DNA of 64,000 nucleotides, taken from positions 1 through 64,000 of the forward strand of contig DASXHZ010000108.1 in NCBI GenBank assembly GCA_036488085.1. Reading direction: 5' to 3'. Shown one piece after another: positions 53,393 through 61,553 of the stretch. How positions within the stretch are numbered: the stretch's first letter is position 1; each line of letters starts with the position of its first letter. This DNA is from DASXHZ01 sp036488085 (GTDB lineage Bacteria; Acidobacteriota; Thermoanaerobaculia; Gp7-AA8). The notes under the pieces were generated by a model that worked only from the letters and a program-made list of their open reading frames with translations, did no database searches and had not been told where the DNA came from. A program made the position numbers and the translations under genes.

Positions 53393-54370
53393 ATGGCCAA
53401 TCGACCGTTCGACCGCCGCTCGTTCCTCCGCCTCTCCGCCGCGTCCATCGGGACCGGCGCTCTCCTGCAGTTTTTCCCCTCAACCGCTCACGCCAAGACG
53501 ATAGGGAGCCTTCTTGGCAGGAAGACCGGCGAAGCGCCCTCGCCCTTCACCGTTGTTCAGCTCAGCGACACGCACGTCGGATTCAACGGCCCGCCCGATC
53601 CCCTCGGCACCGCCGCGTTCGAGCGTGCTGTCGAGACGATCAACGCTTTGAGCACGCAGCCCGACCTGATTCTCTTCACCGGCGATCTCACGCATGACGC
53701 CGACGACCCGGCCGAGCATTCGAAGCGTTTCGCGAGGTTCAAGGAGATCGCAGGACGCCTTCGCGTGCAGAAGCGATTCTTCGTCCCCGGCGAGCATGAT
53801 GCGGCTCTCGACGGCGGCTCGCTCTTCCGCGAACACCTCGGCGAGACGCATCGCTCTTTCGATCACAAGGGCGTCCACTTCGTCGCGCTCGACAACGTGT
53901 CGCGTGGACGCCCGGCGGTCGGGAAGGAGCAGCTAGCGTGGCTGAAGAGTGACGTCGCGCGCTACTCGAAGGAGACGCCGATCGTCGTCTTCACCCATCG
54001 CCCTCTCTTCGATCTCAAGCCGGAGTGGGAGTGGTTCACCTCAGACGGCGACGCCGTCATGAACGTCCTGGCTCCGTTCGACGCCGTGACGGTGCTCTAC
54101 GGCCACATCCACCGCGAACAACACACGACGCTCGCGAACGCGCAGCATCACGCGGCACGGTCTCTGATCTTCGCCTTTCCCGATCCGGCGACGGCCGCGG
54201 AGAAGAAGCCGCTCCCGTTCGATGCCGCACAGCCGTTCCGCAACCTCGGGATCCGCCGCATCACCGACTCGGGGCCGCGTCTCACGATCGATGACATCGA
54301 GCTGACGAAACGTGAGGTGGCCGGGGCGAACGGCGTGGCTCAGTTGCTCAGACAAGGAGAGCTGTCGTGA
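53393..54370 (+). CDS. Tat-exported calcineurin-like metallophosphoesterase
   Basis: The 325-residue protein begins with a twin-arginine signal (DRRSFLRLSAASIGTGALL, cleavage after about AHA). The metallophosphoesterase motifs follow in order: QLSDTHVG, FTGDLTHDADDP, PGEHDA, FTHRPLF and YGHIHREQHT. Substituting Glu for Asn in the usual GNHD/GEHD motif is seen in some subfamilies. Substrate is unknown; Tat export fits metal loading before export. AAGGAAGG precedes the ATG, and the stop overlaps the cupredoxin gene. Confidence 0.88.
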   Translation: MANRPFDRRSFLRLSAASIGTGALLQFFPSTAHAKTIGSLLGRKTGEAPSPFTVVQLSDTHVGFNGPPDPLGTAAFERAVETINALSTQPDLILFTGDLTHDADDPAEHSKRFARFKEIAGRLRVQKRFFVPGEHDAALDGGSLFREHLGETHRSFDHKGVHFVALDNVSRGRPAVGKEQLAWLKSDVARYSKETPIVVFTHRPLFDLKPEWEWFTSDGDAVMNVLAPFDAVTVLYGHIHREQHTTLANAQHHAARSLIFAFPDPATAAEKKPLPFDAAQPFRNLGIRRITDSGPRLTIDDIELTKREVAGANGVAQLLRQGELS

Positions 54371-54705
54371 AAAAGTCCCTCATCCTGATTCTGTTCCTCG
54401 CGTCTCTCGCCTCGGCGCAGCAGCCCGCGCCATCGCGCGTCATCGAAATCACGGCGAAACGCTTCGAGTTCGCGCCGAACGTCGTGACGCTCCGACGCGG
54501 CGAGCCGGTCACCATCCGTCTCACCGCGCTCGATCGAGCACACGGACTGCTCGTGAAGCCGCTCGGCGTCGACCTCGACGCCGACCGCGGGGAGCCCGAC
54601 GAGATCACGATCACGCCGAAGGCTGCCGGCAGCTTCCCCGCGATCTGCGACCACTACTGCGGGATGGGCCACGGCAACATGAAGATGACGTTCGTGGTGG
54701 AGTAG
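54367..54705 (+). CDS. Exported single-domain cupredoxin with a CuA-type ligand set
   Basis: The 112-residue product has a signal peptide (MKKSLILILFLASLASA) and one cupredoxin domain. The ligands are His59 (RAHGL) and C94-x3-C98-x3-H102-x2-M105 (CDHYCGMGHGNM), the pattern of the binuclear CuA site of cytochrome oxidase subunit II and N2O reductase, but no oxidase genes are near. It may carry electrons or deliver copper in the periplasm. GTG start overlaps the phosphoesterase stop by 4 bp, so the two are co-translated. Confidence 0.85.
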   Translation: MKKSLILILFLASLASAQQPAPSRVIEITAKRFEFAPNVVTLRRGEPVTIRLTALDRAHGLLVKPLGVDLDADRGEPDEITITPKAAGSFPAICDHYCGMGHGNMKMTFVVE

Positions 54706-54748
54706 GGGGATATCGACCAGCATTCTCATCGCCAAATACCGGGACGAG

Positions 54749-54776
54749 AAAAAAGAGGGGCGCATGAGCGCCCCTC
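54749..54776 (-). terminator. Rho-independent terminator of the small Lys-rich gene
   Basis: GAGGGGCGC and GCGCCCCTC (54755-54763 and 54768-54776) form a 9-bp stem with a tetraloop. On the minus strand the stem is followed by a run of six T. It lies 37 nt after the stop of the 21-residue gene at 54814-54879, which supports that gene being transcribed on its own. Confidence 0.9.
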
Positions 54777-54813
54777 GTTACGACTCCCCAATGTTTCGTT
54801 GGTGATGACTCAG

Positions 54814-54879
54814 TTACTTTTTCTTCGACGACGACTTCTTGCTGCTCTTCTTAGCGGCAGCCTTCTTCTTTGCGGCCAT
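54814..54879 (-). CDS. 21-residue lysine-rich histone-like micro-protein
   Basis: The minus strand encodes MAAKKKAAAKKSSKKSSSKK plus a final Lys, then stop. About half the residues are Lys and the rest Ala or Ser, like the tails of bacterial H1-like proteins and like the N-terminus of the protein at 1018-2037. A purine-rich stretch (AAAGGATGGTGAGCAGG) precedes the ATG; an in-frame ATG at 54891 would add four residues. The dedicated terminator downstream is the best evidence that it is real. A nucleic-acid-binding role is inferred from composition. Confidence 0.7.
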   Translation of the reverse strand: MAAKKKAAAKKSSKKSSSKKK

Positions 54880-54891
54880 CCTGCTCACCAT

Positions 54892-55161
54892 CCTTTCATG
54901 CCGTACGGGACCTCACGGTCGCGCTTACTTGGCATAACGCGCTGGACTGCTCCAGCAAACTGGCGTTCGATCGGGGGGAAAAGCGGGGACGAAACTGCTG
55001 ACGACCTTCAACATTTGCTGTGATCTTCATCCAGCTCTTGGCGATCATCATTTTTGCTTTCGTTAATATGCGATCGATAAATCATATTGTCAAGCTATTT
55101 GTTATCGAAATCGAAATCGGTACGCGGTGTTCCACGAAGTTCCACGTCCGGGAGTCGGAGG
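54892..55161. other. AT-rich gap before the glycosyltransferase genes
   Basis: These 270 bp are clearly lower in G+C than the surroundings, especially 55020-55110. They should hold the promoter of the small Lys-rich gene at the left and lie downstream of the glycosyltransferase operon at the right. A plus-strand frame from GTG 55020 begins with a hydrophobic stretch but runs into antisense of the glycosyltransferase and is not accepted. No terminator was found. Confidence 0.5.
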
Positions 55162-56157
55162 TCACGACTCCCGATGGAGCGCTCGTTCGTACGCCTCGCG
55201 CGTTTTCTCCGCGCACTTCCGCCACGTGAATTGCTGCGCACGAGCAACGCCGCGCGATGCGAGATCGCCGCGCAGCGCTTCATCATTCGCGACGCGCATC
55301 ATCGCGTTCGCGATCGCGGCGGCGTCGCTCGCTTCGACATGCAGCGCTGCATCGCCGGTGATCTCGATGAGTGCGGGCGCGTTGGATGTGATCACCGCCG
55401 TGCCGCAGGCCATCGCCTCGAGCGCGGGAAGTCCGAATCCTTCTTCGATCGACGGGACGACGAGCGCTATCGCGCCGCGGTAGAGCGCCGCGAGCTCGTC
55501 ATCGCCGACGAAGCCGGCCAGCGTGGCGCGCGTTCGGTACTGAGAGAACGACGCTCCCGCCAGCACGAGGCCGGCGCTCAACTTCGCGATCTCGTGCGCA
55601 GCGACGAGCGTCGCCACGTTTTTGTGCGGCTTGTCGTTGCCGACGAAGAGGAAGTACTCGCCCGGCGCACGACGGCCCTCGGGCCTGAAGCGCGAATCGA
55701 CGCCGTTCGGCGTGACGATCACGTCCTGCGCGCCCAGGGTCGTCTCGATCTCCTGCTTCATCGCGTTCGTGACCGTGACGACCGTCTGCCTCGCCGCGCG
55801 ACGGAGCATCGTCCACGCGTATGCGCGCTTCAGCGGGTTGCGGAGGTGAAGGTGGATGAGGTCGTGAATCGTGACGACTGTCGGGGCAGACGTCACCGGG
55901 ACGACGTAGTGCGGCGCGTGAAAGACGTCGGCGCGCAGACGGCGCACCGCGGCGCCGATCGCCACGATCTCGCGCAGTGAGTACTTCGGAGCGTCGGCGA
56001 CGACGTGCTCGAACGGGATCAGGTCCCGCGCGTTCTCCGGCGCCAGCACGACGTATTCGTCGTTCGCGCCGAGCTCCTGGAGTCCGCGGAGCAGTCCTCG
56101 GATGTACGTCCCGATTCCGTAGTCCGCGATCTTGCGGCCGTCGATGACGACTCTCAA
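55162..56157 (-). CDS. GT4-family glycosyltransferase (third of three)
   Basis: The 331-residue protein starts at TTG 56157 (LRVVIDGRKIADYGIGTYI), overlapping the upstream stop by TTGA. It has the GT4 GT-B fold: N-terminal acceptor domain with THPD-like TIHDLIHLH, then FVGNDKPHKN and the donor-binding E-x7-E motif PSIEEGFGLPALEAMACG. Such enzymes use nucleotide sugars to build surface polysaccharides or glycolipids. Specificity is unknown. Confidence 0.88.
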   Translation of the reverse strand: MRVVIDGRKIADYGIGTYIRGLLRGLQELGANDEYVVLAPENARDLIPFEHVVADAPKYSLREIVAIGAAVRRLRADVFHAPHYVVPVTSAPTVVTIHDLIHLHLRNPLKRAYAWTMLRRAARQTVVTVTNAMKQEIETTLGAQDVIVTPNGVDSRFRPEGRRAPGEYFLFVGNDKPHKNVATLVAAHEIAKLSAGLVLAGASFSQYRTRATLAGFVGDDELAALYRGAIALVVPSIEEGFGLPALEAMACGTAVITSNAPALIEITGDAALHVEASDAAAIANAMMRVANDEALRGDLASRGVARAQQFTWRKCAEKTREAYERALHRES

Positions 56158-57167
56158 CGCGAAGCCTCCGCGACGAGATCGGTCATCAACCGCGCGCTGG
56201 CGTCCCATCGGTAGTGTGCTGCCCGCTCGACACCGCGCGCTGCCAGCTCGTCGCGCCGGCCGCGATCGGCGATCAACGCCGCCATCGCGTTGCGAAGCGC
56301 GCCGCGATCGCCGATCGGGACGAGCAGCGCCGCTCCGCCGGCGTAATCCGGTATCGCGCCGACTGGCGTGGCGATCACTGGCGTCCCGCACGCCATCGCC
56401 TCGAGCGGCGGGATCCCGAATCCTTCGTGGTGCGACGGATAGACGAACGCCAGCGCGCCGCGATAGAGCACGCGCAGGCGCTCCCGCGAGACGTAGCCTG
56501 TGACTTCGACGTCATTCGGGATGTGCGTGCCCCATCCTTTGTCGCCGCAGAGCACGAGGCGTGGCCGCGGCGCCCGCAGCATCCGCCAGGCTGCGATCAG
56601 GTCACCGATTCCCTTTCGCGGCTCCAGCGTGCCCGCGTACAGCAGATAGTCGCGCGAGCCGATGCCCGGCGAGAAGAACTCGTCGACGCCGTTCGGCACG
56701 ATCTCGATTTTCGACGGCGCGACGGCGAAGCCGCGCAGCAGGTCGTCGGCAACGGTCCTCGACACGCAGGCGATCTTCTTCGCCCGATCGATGCTTCTGC
56801 CGACGAAGAGGTTGAACGAGAGGAGCGTCTTCACCTCATGCCGCAGCGGCATCGTGATCGTGGTCAGATCGTGCATGGTGATTACCGCCGGCACGCGGGA
56901 CGCGAGCGGCAGCGTTCCGTGCGGACACCAGAGGACGTCACTCTTCATGCGCGCCAGCACCGTCTGCTGCCAGAGGACGCCGAGGGGTATGGGATCGACG
57001 CGGAAACGGCAGTTCTCGATGCCGCTGCGGTCATCGATCGGTGCGTGCGACGCGACCAGCGGCGGCGGCTCGACGGCGAGACGCCGCGCGATCTCCGCCG
57101 TGTGCACCCCGATCCCGGTGCGGTTGCCGACCAGCGGCCGGCCATCGATGACGACTTCGAGCTGCAC
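56154..57167 (-). CDS. GT4-family glycosyltransferase (second of three)
   Basis: The 337-residue protein is taken from GTG 57167 (VQLEVVIDGRPLVGNRTGIG); a TTG nine bases upstream is possible. It has ITMHDLTTITMP in the acceptor domain, LLYAGTLEPRKGIGDLIAAW at the domain junction and the donor-site PSHHEGFGIPPLEAMACGTPVIA. The frame is open further upstream as antisense-like sequence of the neighbour, which is rejected. It overlaps the third gene by 4 bp and lies 40 bp after the first. Confidence 0.88.
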   Translation of the reverse strand: MQLEVVIDGRPLVGNRTGIGVHTAEIARRLAVEPPPLVASHAPIDDRSGIENCRFRVDPIPLGVLWQQTVLARMKSDVLWCPHGTLPLASRVPAVITMHDLTTITMPLRHEVKTLLSFNLFVGRSIDRAKKIACVSRTVADDLLRGFAVAPSKIEIVPNGVDEFFSPGIGSRDYLLYAGTLEPRKGIGDLIAAWRMLRAPRPRLVLCGDKGWGTHIPNDVEVTGYVSRERLRVLYRGALAFVYPSHHEGFGIPPLEAMACGTPVIATPVGAIPDYAGGAALLVPIGDRGALRNAMAALIADRGRRDELAARGVERAAHYRWDASARLMTDLVAEASR

Positions 57168-57207
57168 TCCAGTCAAGTGTACGCACGAGCCGGGTACGAT
57201 GTCGGCG

Positions 57208-58404
57208 CTAGTTCGCCGTGTTTCGCAACACGGCGAGCGTCTTCTCCGCCGCCGATGCCCAAGAAAACTTTGCCGCCTGCGCTCGGCCGCGCGTCGCGAG
57301 ATCGGCACGCAGAGCGGTATCCGTGAGAAGCCGCGCGAGTTGCGCCTCGAGGCCGGACGCGTCGGACGGCTCGAAGTAGAGGGCGGCGCTTCCGCCGATC
57401 TCCGGCAATGACGACGAATTCGCCGCGATTGACGGCACACCGTGCGTCATCGCCTCGAGCAGCGGGAACCCGAAGCCTTCGTAGATCGACGGCATCACGA
57501 ACGCGGTCGCATCCCGGTAGACCGACGCGAGCCGCGCCGGATCGAGGTAGTCGAGGTGGACGACACCCGGCCGCCGCAACCGCGGGACGAGCGACTCCGA
57601 CTTCCAGCCCACCTTTCCGACGACCACCAGCGCGACGTCGGGATGAGCAACTCGCACGCGCTCGTAGGCATCGAGCAGCACGCCCAGGTTCTTGCGCGGC
57701 TCGATCGTCGAAACGAAGAGGATGTAGCGCTTTGGCAACCCCTCCATCGGAGCGTACGCGCGGGGCGGCGCGATGCCGGAGAGAATCGCGAATGCCCGCG
57801 ACGGATCGACGTCGTAGAAGTGCAGCAGGTCGCGGCGCGTCGACTCCGAGACGCAGACGATGGCGTCGGCCTGCGCGATCTCCCGCTTCATCTGCCGCTC
57901 CAGATTGTCGAGCGTCTCCTTCTGCAGCAGCTCCGGGAACCGCTTGTACGTCAGGTCGTGAATCGTGATGACGCGGCGCCGTGCGATCGCCGCGTGGAGG
58001 CGCGGGAGAAAGTAGTTCGCGCCGAAGACGACGTCCACGCCGGCAAGCTCCATCCACCCGACGTACGCCGCCGCCGTGAGCGGCCGCGCGAGCCGAGACT
58101 TCGGCTGGGCGCGCAGATCGAACACCAGCAGCTCAGCGTTCGCCGGCAGTTCGGCGTGCAGCGACGGACCTTCGTCGGTGATCCGCGCATCGCCGAACAG
58201 CACCAGCTCGACGTCGTCGCGCTTTGCGAATTCGTGGAGAAGGAAGTACAGATACCACCCGACGCCGGTGAGCGGCTCGTAAAACGACCGGATGTCGACG
58301 CCGACGCGCAGCCGCCGCTGGCGCGACGAGGCACGGCGTGCCGCGCGACGCACGCGCTCCACCACGGCGTGGCCTAGAGTGTGAAGAATGAGGCCGGTCG
58401 GCAT
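57208..58404 (-). CDS. GT4-family glycosyltransferase (first of three)
   Basis: The 398-residue protein has a basic N-terminal stretch (about residues 10-32) before the GT-B fold (VGVDIRSFYEPLTGVGWYL). Motifs are TIHDLTYKRFPELL, SIVEPRK-like FVSTIEPRKNLG and PSIYEGFGFPLLEAMTHG. The ATG at 58404 has TAAACT 9 nt upstream but lies inside the divergent gene; GTG 58365 is an alternative. It heads a three-gene operon. Confidence 0.86.
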   Translation of the reverse strand: MPTGLILHTLGHAVVERVRRAARRASSRQRRLRVGVDIRSFYEPLTGVGWYLYFLLHEFAKRDDVELVLFGDARITDEGPSLHAELPANAELLVFDLRAQPKSRLARPLTAAAYVGWMELAGVDVVFGANYFLPRLHAAIARRRVITIHDLTYKRFPELLQKETLDNLERQMKREIAQADAIVCVSESTRRDLLHFYDVDPSRAFAILSGIAPPRAYAPMEGLPKRYILFVSTIEPRKNLGVLLDAYERVRVAHPDVALVVVGKVGWKSESLVPRLRRPGVVHLDYLDPARLASVYRDATAFVMPSIYEGFGFPLLEAMTHGVPSIAANSSSLPEIGGSAALYFEPSDASGLEAQLARLLTDTALRADLATRGRAQAAKFSWASAAEKTLAVLRNTAN

Positions 58405-58419
58405 CGGCCGCGGAGTTTA
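58375..58419. promoter_or_regulatory. Overlapping divergent promoters with start codons that cross
   Basis: TAGAGT on the plus strand (58375-58380) lies 7 nt before the ATG at 58388. TAAACT on the minus strand (58414-58419) lies 9 nt before the ATG at 58404. If both are used, the two mRNAs overlap at their 5' ends by about 17-20 nt. Confidence 0.4.
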
Positions 58420-59644
58420 CGTGAGAACGTTTCTGGTCGTCCTCCTCATCGTGCTCGTCGTGATCGGCGCGGCTGTCGTCTACCTAATCGCGACGACGCC
58501 GAAGGAAAGCGCGGGTATTCGCCTCCCGCTCACGCCGGCCCAGCGGGCGCTGATCGCGACCGTGCCCGCGAGCGCCGAGTCGTTCGCGTTGATCCCGAAC
58601 GCCGCCGCACTCGAGGCGAAACTGCGCGTCAATCCGGTCACGCGCGATGCTGTCGACACGTATCGCGAACGGGCGACGCTGCCGTCTCCCTGGATGCTCG
58701 GCGGTGCCGACGTCATCGCGTGGCGTAGCGGAAAAGCGACAACCTACTTCGTCCGCCTCGATCCCGTCCGATCGCTCCTCGCGCACATCTATCTAATGGT
58801 GGCGGGCGACGCCGGTCCAACCCGCGTTCTGATCAACGCCTCGGACGAACCGCCGGTAACCGCCGCCGAAATCGACCAGTTACTCGCCCTCGGCGCGTCG
58901 TTGCCTCCGGGAGAGGCATTGGTCGTCCAACGCCAGGAATCGCGCGGCGCCTATCCGCCAATTGGCCGGCCGGCGGTGAGCACTGTTTCGATCAGCGCCG
59001 CATCTATAGATATAGCGAGTGTGGCGCCGGCGACCTCCGCGGCGAATGTCGAGAGCGCCGCCGGGTCCGCGGCGCCACACAGGTTCGCGCGGAACGCCAT
59101 CCTGACCGCGACCTTCACCTCCGCGCCTCGCCTGATCGAGGAAGCGAACCGCCTGATCGGGACGAAAGCGTCGATGCTCCTCCGCGACGGCGGCGCGGTT
59201 GCACTCTACGCCGTTGATGCCGGGAGGCTCCTCCCCCGTCCGCGAGAGGTCGTCATCGTCCCCGATACGCCTGACCGTCGCGCCATCCTCGATGAGCTGA
59301 CGAAGTACCAGGTCGCGTTTCCGGTCCAGACGGCGGAGATGAACAACGAACTACTCGTCGCCTTCGACGACGACTCGATCGCGAAGTACAAGAGCGACAC
59401 GTTTGATCCGCCGGCGCTCGCCAGCAATAGATGGTCGATCCGCATCGATCCGCAGAAGGCGCTCCCGATGCTGGAGCAGCTCAGCGACAACCCTGGCCTC
59501 CGCCTGATCGCCCCGCGCCTTTTCCGTTCCGCGCGCGACCTGAACGACTGGATCGAGCACCTAAAGTCCGCCCGCTCCATCGAAGCGGCGGCGAGCACGA
59601 CGGCCGCGGGCGAGGAGTTACACGTCCGGATCACGGCGAAATAG
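58388..59644 (+). CDS. Membrane-anchored protein of unknown function
   Basis: The 418-residue protein has one membrane helix near the N-terminus (about residues 12-33, VRTFLVVLLIVLVVIGAAVVYL) and a long extracytoplasmic part without recognised motifs. It contains phrases like TVPASAESFALIPNAAALEAKLR and VVIVPDTPDRRAILDELTKYQ that recall DUF3352-type proteins, a weak guess. Residues about 200-230 are low-complexity Ser/Ala and coincide with an inverted repeat. It overlaps the divergent glycosyltransferase start by 17 bp. Confidence 0.65.
   Translation: MRPVGIGRGVYVRTFLVVLLIVLVVIGAAVVYLIATTPKESAGIRLPLTPAQRALIATVPASAESFALIPNAAALEAKLRVNPVTRDAVDTYRERATLPSPWMLGGADVIAWRSGKATTYFVRLDPVRSLLAHIYLMVAGDAGPTRVLINASDEPPVTAAEIDQLLALGASLPPGEALVVQRQESRGAYPPIGRPAVSTVSISAASIDIASVAPATSAANVESAAGSAAPHRFARNAILTATFTSAPRLIEEANRLIGTKASMLLRDGGAVALYAVDAGRLLPRPREVVIVPDTPDRRAILDELTKYQVAFPVQTAEMNNELLVAFDDDSIAKYKSDTFDPPALASNRWSIRIDPQKALPMLEQLSDNPGLRLIAPRLFRSARDLNDWIEHLKSARSIEAAASTTAAGEELHVRITAK
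59019..59080. repeat. Inverted repeat within the unknown membrane protein gene
   Basis: GTGTGGCGCC (59019-59028) and GGCGCCACAC (59071-59080) are perfect complements with 42 bases between them, which themselves contain further GCCG/CGGC symmetry. The encoded segment is Ser/Ala/Thr-rich, unlike its flanks, which suggests an in-frame insertion. Confidence 0.6.
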
Positions 59645-59719
59645 TCTTGCCGGTCAGGAGGTTACTCAGCTTTCCGGCTGCGGGCGAAGTGTGTCCGCGG
59701 CGTCTCCCACACGCACAAA

Positions 59720-60280
59720 ATGGCCAGAGACATCATCAATTTCGACGAGATCGACGAGCACGGGCCGCAGGAGTACAGCGCCAAGTTCAAGATCGATGTC
59801 TCCCAACTTGATCGCGAGGAGGTTTCCAACCTCGCCCCGGTCGATGTGGAGGCGCGCGTCGAGACGGGCAATTCGGCCGGCGAGTACCTCGCCGACGGGA
59901 GCGTGAAGTTCACTGCCGACTTCGAGTGCTCGCGCTGCCTCGATCCGTACCCGGTTGCCGCCACCTCGACCTTTCACATAAGATTTCAGCCTCGTCCCGA
60001 GGTCATAGAAGAGAGCGAGGAAGTCGAGATCACTCAGCCCGAGGAGCTCGACGTCGAGTTCTACTCGGAGCGAACCGTTCCGCTGCGCGACCTCGCCATC
60101 GAGCAGGTTCAGTTGTCGATTCCGATGAAACCCCTTTGTACTGAGAACTGTCTCGGCCTCTGTCCCGAATGCGGCAAGAACCGCAACAAGGACGGGTGCG
60201 CCTGCGCGCCGGCGACGGACCAGCGTTGGGGGGCCCTCACCGAGATCCGAAACCAGCTCGCGAAGAAGACCAACAACTAA
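59720..60280 (+). CDS. yceD: DUF177 (YceD) protein
   Basis: The 186-residue protein matches DUF177: an N-terminal beta region, the FECSRCLDPYP motif, then LCTENCLGLCPECGKNRNKDGCAC with several Cys that may bind zinc. In many bacteria it precedes rpmF and is linked to 23S rRNA or 50S biogenesis (YceD and its plant homologue). Here rpmF follows after 27 bp, the normal order. Confidence 0.92.
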   Translation: MARDIINFDEIDEHGPQEYSAKFKIDVSQLDREEVSNLAPVDVEARVETGNSAGEYLADGSVKFTADFECSRCLDPYPVAATSTFHIRFQPRPEVIEESEEVEITQPEELDVEFYSERTVPLRDLAIEQVQLSIPMKPLCTENCLGLCPECGKNRNKDGCACAPATDQRWGALTEIRNQLAKKTNN

Positions 60281-60307
60281 CAGACATCACGATCAGGAGC
60301 TCTGACG

Positions 60308-60493
60308 ATGCCAAATCCAAAACGACGCCACTCCAAAGCCCGCACCCGTACGCGCCGCGCGCACGACTTTCTCAAACAGAAGTCGCTTTCGACCTGCCCG
60401 CAGTGTCACGAGGCGAAGATGCCGCACCGCGTCTGCCCGAAGTGCGGCTACTACAAGGGCCGCGAAGTCATCGCGGTCAAAGACGTCCTCTAG
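60308..60493 (+). CDS. rpmF: 50S ribosomal protein L32
   Basis: The 61-residue protein begins MPNPKRRHSKARTRTRRAHD and has the zinc ribbon CPQC...CPKC of zinc-type L32. The Shine-Dalgarno AGGAG lies before the ATG. It is between the DUF177 gene and plsX, the widely conserved order. Confidence 0.97.
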   Translation: MPNPKRRHSKARTRTRRAHDFLKQKSLSTCPQCHEAKMPHRVCPKCGYYKGREVIAVKDVL

Positions 60494-60509
60494 ATACGAG
60501 GGTGCCGCG

Positions 60510-61553
60510 TTGCCAACTTGCCGGATCGCTCTTGACGCGATGGGCGGCGATCACGCGCCGCTCGAGATCGTCAAGGGCGCGCTGATCGCGGCGCGCGAGT
60601 ACCCTGCCGTCCACATCATCCTCGTCGGCCGCGAGGAGGCGATCCGCCGCGAGCTCGGCTCGGACGTTCCCGCGAACGTCGAAGTCGTCCACGCTGAGGA
60701 AGTCGTCGAGATGGACGATACCGCGCTGGCGCCGATCCGCAAGAAGCGAAACTCCTCGATCCGCATTTGCGCGAACCTCGTTCGCGACGGACGTGCCGAC
60801 GCCATGGTCTCCGCCGGCCACACCGGCGCTGCGATGACCTCGGCGTACATGGTCCTCGGCACGATCGAGGGGGTGAATCGCCCCGCGCTCGCGGCAGTTC
60901 TCCCGAGCACAAAGGGGCACACCGTCCTCCTCGACGTCGGCGCGAACGTCGATGCGAAAGCGTCGCACCTCCGCGAATTCGCCGTCATGGGCCACTTCTA
61001 TGCGCAAATGATCTTCGGCATCGGGGAGCCGCGCGTCGGACTCCTCTCGATCGGCGAAGAAGAGGGGAAGGGCAACGAGCTGACGAAGGAGACGTTCCGC
61101 GTCCTCAAAGAGACGGGCCTCAACTTCATGGGGAACGCCGAAGGCCGCGACATTTACAACGGCAACGCCGACGTCGTGGTCTGCGACGGCTTCATCGGCA
61201 ATATCGTCCTGAAAGCGTCCGAATCCCTCGGCGAGTTTGTCTCCAAGACGCTCCGCGCCGAGGTGACGCGCACGCCGATCCGCAAGCTCGGCGCCCTCCT
61301 GACCAAGCGCGCATTCGACGACCTGAAGAAGCGGATGGATTACTCCGAGTACGGCGGGGCTCCGCTCCTCGGCGTCAAAGGCGGCTGCATCGTCTGCCAC
61401 GGCCGCTCGAACGCGAAGGCGATCAAGAACGCGATCCGCGTCGCGCGCGAATTCGCCACCAACCGGATCGACGTGAAGATTCAGGAGCGCGTGGCCGATC
61501 TCCACAAGCGCGAGCACGAGAGCGCCGCGCTACTCGAAGATCAGGCGACCTGA
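60510..61553 (+). CDS. plsX: Phosphate acyltransferase PlsX
   Basis: PlsX converts acyl-ACP to acyl-phosphate, the first step of phospholipid synthesis in the PlsX/PlsY pathway. The 347-residue protein starts at TTG 60510 with the canonical RIALDAMGGDHAPLEIVKGA and includes SAGHTGAAM, GNAEGRDIYNG and GFIGNIVLKASE. The 3' end overlaps the convergent ferritin-like gene by 13 bp. fabD and fabG follow in the same direction. Confidence 0.97.
   Translation: MPTCRIALDAMGGDHAPLEIVKGALIAAREYPAVHIILVGREEAIRRELGSDVPANVEVVHAEEVVEMDDTALAPIRKKRNSSIRICANLVRDGRADAMVSAGHTGAAMTSAYMVLGTIEGVNRPALAAVLPSTKGHTVLLDVGANVDAKASHLREFAVMGHFYAQMIFGIGEPRVGLLSIGEEEGKGNELTKETFRVLKETGLNFMGNAEGRDIYNGNADVVVCDGFIGNIVLKASESLGEFVSKTLRAEVTRTPIRKLGALLTKRAFDDLKKRMDYSEYGGAPLLGVKGGCIVCHGRSNAKAIKNAIRVAREFATNRIDVKIQERVADLHKREHESAALLEDQAT

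Noticed and set aside
55020..55229. 69-residue ORF with a hydrophobic N-terminus
   Set aside because: The AT-rich start gives hydrophobic residues by composition, and the second half is antisense to the glycosyltransferase gene.
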